A stretch of DNA of 42,015 nt from NCBI GenBank assembly GCA_017511645.1, contig JAFWJH010000009.1, forward strand, positions 1 through 42,015, read 5' to 3'. The DNA is from Candidatus Saccharimonadota bacterium. Its GTDB lineage: Bacteria > Patescibacteriota > Saccharimonadia > Saccharimonadales > Saccharimonadaceae. A program made the position numbers and the translations under genes. Within the stretch, counting starts at the first letter, position 1, and each line of letters starts with the position of its first letter. Below the pieces are notes generated by a model that did not search any database, was not told where the DNA came from, and worked only from the letters and a program-made list of their open reading frames with translations. This document shows positions 40,870-42,015 of this stretch, piece by piece.

Positions 40870-41919
40870 ATGGTGTGTATAGCTGCTTTTATTGTTTTGG
40901 CTTTGATCGGACTATTCGTAGCCGTGATTTCAATTTTTAAACCCAAGGTAGGCAAAGCTTACTGGAAAATGTTTAAAAAGGCTTGGGGATGCCTTTGGAA
41001 AAAGGTGCGCCTGCAAAAATGCGAAACTGGGTTTAAGGAAGACGTAAAGAATACTTTGCTTAGCCGTGTGATTATCAAGCACCCGAAGTGGGTAAAGCCA
41101 CTGTCTGTTATAATTGAGATTCTGTCGGTAATTATTGTGATCGTGACGGTGTGGGCATTGCTCACGGCAATCAAATCACTGCTCGCGCTATGGGCGCTGG
41201 GTAGTTGCAATGTGACGAAACCTTCGGCCTGTTCGCTAGGTGCAGAAGTGTGTTCGATCGACGAAAACGAACCAACTAATGTTTTTGAGGCGACCGGTCG
41301 TTGGTTTACTGAATGGGGTGAAATCTTCGAGGCGATACCAGATAAGTTTCGTAGCTACAAAGCCGAAGATTATAATTTTAACTATATTACGGTAGAGGGC
41401 GCGGGCGAAAATAAGCCTATTGCGGTAGACATCTTTGATCCGGGCTGCTCAGTATGTATGATGTCTTATCGTAACCAAAAGAGCAGCGGGTTCTTTGACG
41501 AATACGATGTGCGCTTGGTGCCGTTTGCGATACAAGATGCTGATGATAGCTACAAGTTTAAAAACTCTGAGATTATAGTGCGGTATATGTTTGCGGCTGA
41601 GCAAGTAAGGTCTGGGCTGGCATTGCAGCTATTAGACCATATATTTACCGAAAAAAATGAGGACGGTATTTCTTATCAAAACCTGTTTAATGAAGATTAT
41701 TCAAGGGAAGAGGCAATTGAGCAGTTAGAGAACTGGATTAAAGCTGACGACATCGATAAGGACGAGGTATTAGAGATTCGTCAGATCTTGGAGTATCCAG
41801 AGATTACTGACAAAACGAGCGAAAATCGTAATATTATCGAAAACGAACTGCGGGTTAAAGGTATCCCAACAATGATCTATGACGGTGAGAAACATGCTGG
41901 GCTTTGGAAAGCCGAATAA
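40870..41919 (+). CDS. Membrane-anchored thioredoxin-fold (DsbA/DsbD-like) protein
   Basis: 349 aa. Two hydrophobic segments (residues ~1-24 and ~80-113) flank a basic cytoplasmic loop (KMFKKAWGCLWKKVRLQK), so the C-terminal domain should face outside. Residues ~175-349 look like a thioredoxin fold with FDPGCSVCMMS (CxxC active site, ~193-200) and GIPTMIYDGEKH (cis-proline loop, ~333). Another Cys group (SCNVTKPSACSLGAEVC) lies outside after the second helix. Probable role: making or rearranging disulfides in exported proteins, several of which in this window carry paired Cys. Its -10 box (CTACAATATT) ends close to the ATG. Confidence 0.75.
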   Translation: MVCIAAFIVLALIGLFVAVISIFKPKVGKAYWKMFKKAWGCLWKKVRLQKCETGFKEDVKNTLLSRVIIKHPKWVKPLSVIIEILSVIIVIVTVWALLTAIKSLLALWALGSCNVTKPSACSLGAEVCSIDENEPTNVFEATGRWFTEWGEIFEAIPDKFRSYKAEDYNFNYITVEGAGENKPIAVDIFDPGCSVCMMSYRNQKSSGFFDEYDVRLVPFAIQDADDSYKFKNSEIIVRYMFAAEQVRSGLALQLLDHIFTEKNEDGISYQNLFNEDYSREEAIEQLENWIKADDIDKDEVLEIRQILEYPEITDKTSENRNIIENELRVKGIPTMIYDGEKHAGLWKAE

Positions 41920-41987
41920 AAAGTAATTTTTACAACATTTTATATGTGACCGGTGTTTTTTAGGTGGAAAACTTTGTTGGAGAAATC

Positions 41988-42014
41988 TTGACTTTATTCT
42001 GCTCACGATATAAT
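41988..42014 (+). promoter_or_regulatory. Possible promoter at the window end
   Basis: TTGACT (41988-41993) and TATAAT (42009-42014) are 15 bases apart, shorter than the usual 17. The gene it would serve lies outside the window. Confidence 0.4.
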
Positions 42015-42015
42015 A

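Overview
The window is 42 kb of a small, moderately AT-rich bacterial genome with standard stop usage: TGA ends at least one clear gene (38442), and no long gene needs TGA read as an amino acid. Gene content points to a host-associated or fermentative member of the Candidate Phyla Radiation, most likely Saccharibacteria (TM7). The pointers are a sortase-like protein and other signs of a single-membrane envelope, anaerobic nucleotide reduction, stored-glucan metabolism, many small unknown proteins, and promoters of the form TTGACA-17-TATAAT. In many genes the -10 box lies only about 6-12 bases before the start codon. The taxon is an inference from gene content, not from a marker gene.

Layout. 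1-2.0 kb: four small unknown proteins and, upstream of the first, a strongly folded RNA leader. 2.0-5.8 kb: nrdD-nrdG behind two NrdR-type boxes, followed by a membrane-anchored Ig-like protein. 5.8-7.8 kb: a large secreted FISUMP-domain protein followed by a wrecked gene made of a VTC-polymerase start joined to another FISUMP end. 7.8-12.4 kb: a GpsA-like dehydrogenase, a UvrD-type helicase-nuclease, a zinc protein and ribosomal protein bL33. 12.4-14.8 kb (minus): GH57 and GT4 enzymes of alpha-glucan metabolism. 14.9-18.6 kb: tRNA-Trp, a P-loop kinase-like protein, a YgjP-type metallopeptidase, a sortase-like protein and a GH97 glycosidase. 18.7-22.9 kb: envelope proteins (CapA-like, beta-lactamase-like, CAP domain) and a 7TM sensor. 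23-27.7 kb (minus): a compact operon FISUMP - VTC polymerase - DUF4956 - beta-helix protein behind a 200-nt structured leader. 27.7-31.1 kb: a MacB-like ABC exporter, and tRNA-Gln beside a partial copy of its own 3' end. 31.2-34.5 kb: an unknown protein, an acyltransferase-like protein and an alpha-glucan phosphorylase. 34.5-39.6 kb: secE-nusG-rplK, a nucleosidase, rplA, a membrane protein, and rplJ-rplL behind an L10 leader. 39.7-41.9 kb: a SufS-like PLP enzyme and a membrane thioredoxin-fold protein.

The most interesting signal is the pair of FISUMP proteins at 5.8-7.4 kb and 25.8-27.5 kb. Their middles are nearly the same. Their last ~47 codons differ almost only at codon positions 1 and 2, while the third base and the intervening framework codons stay fixed. 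This is what adenine-directed mutagenesis by a diversity-generating retroelement (DGR) leaves behind. No reverse transcriptase or template repeat is visible here, so the machinery would have to act from elsewhere. One of the two genes heads a cell-surface polymer operon (VTC/DUF4956/Cthe_2159-like), and the debris beside the other shows that the FISUMP-VTC unit was once duplicated. Other strong leads are an NrdD that stops before the usual glycyl-radical loop, and two unrelated ~190-200 nt structured 5' leaders.
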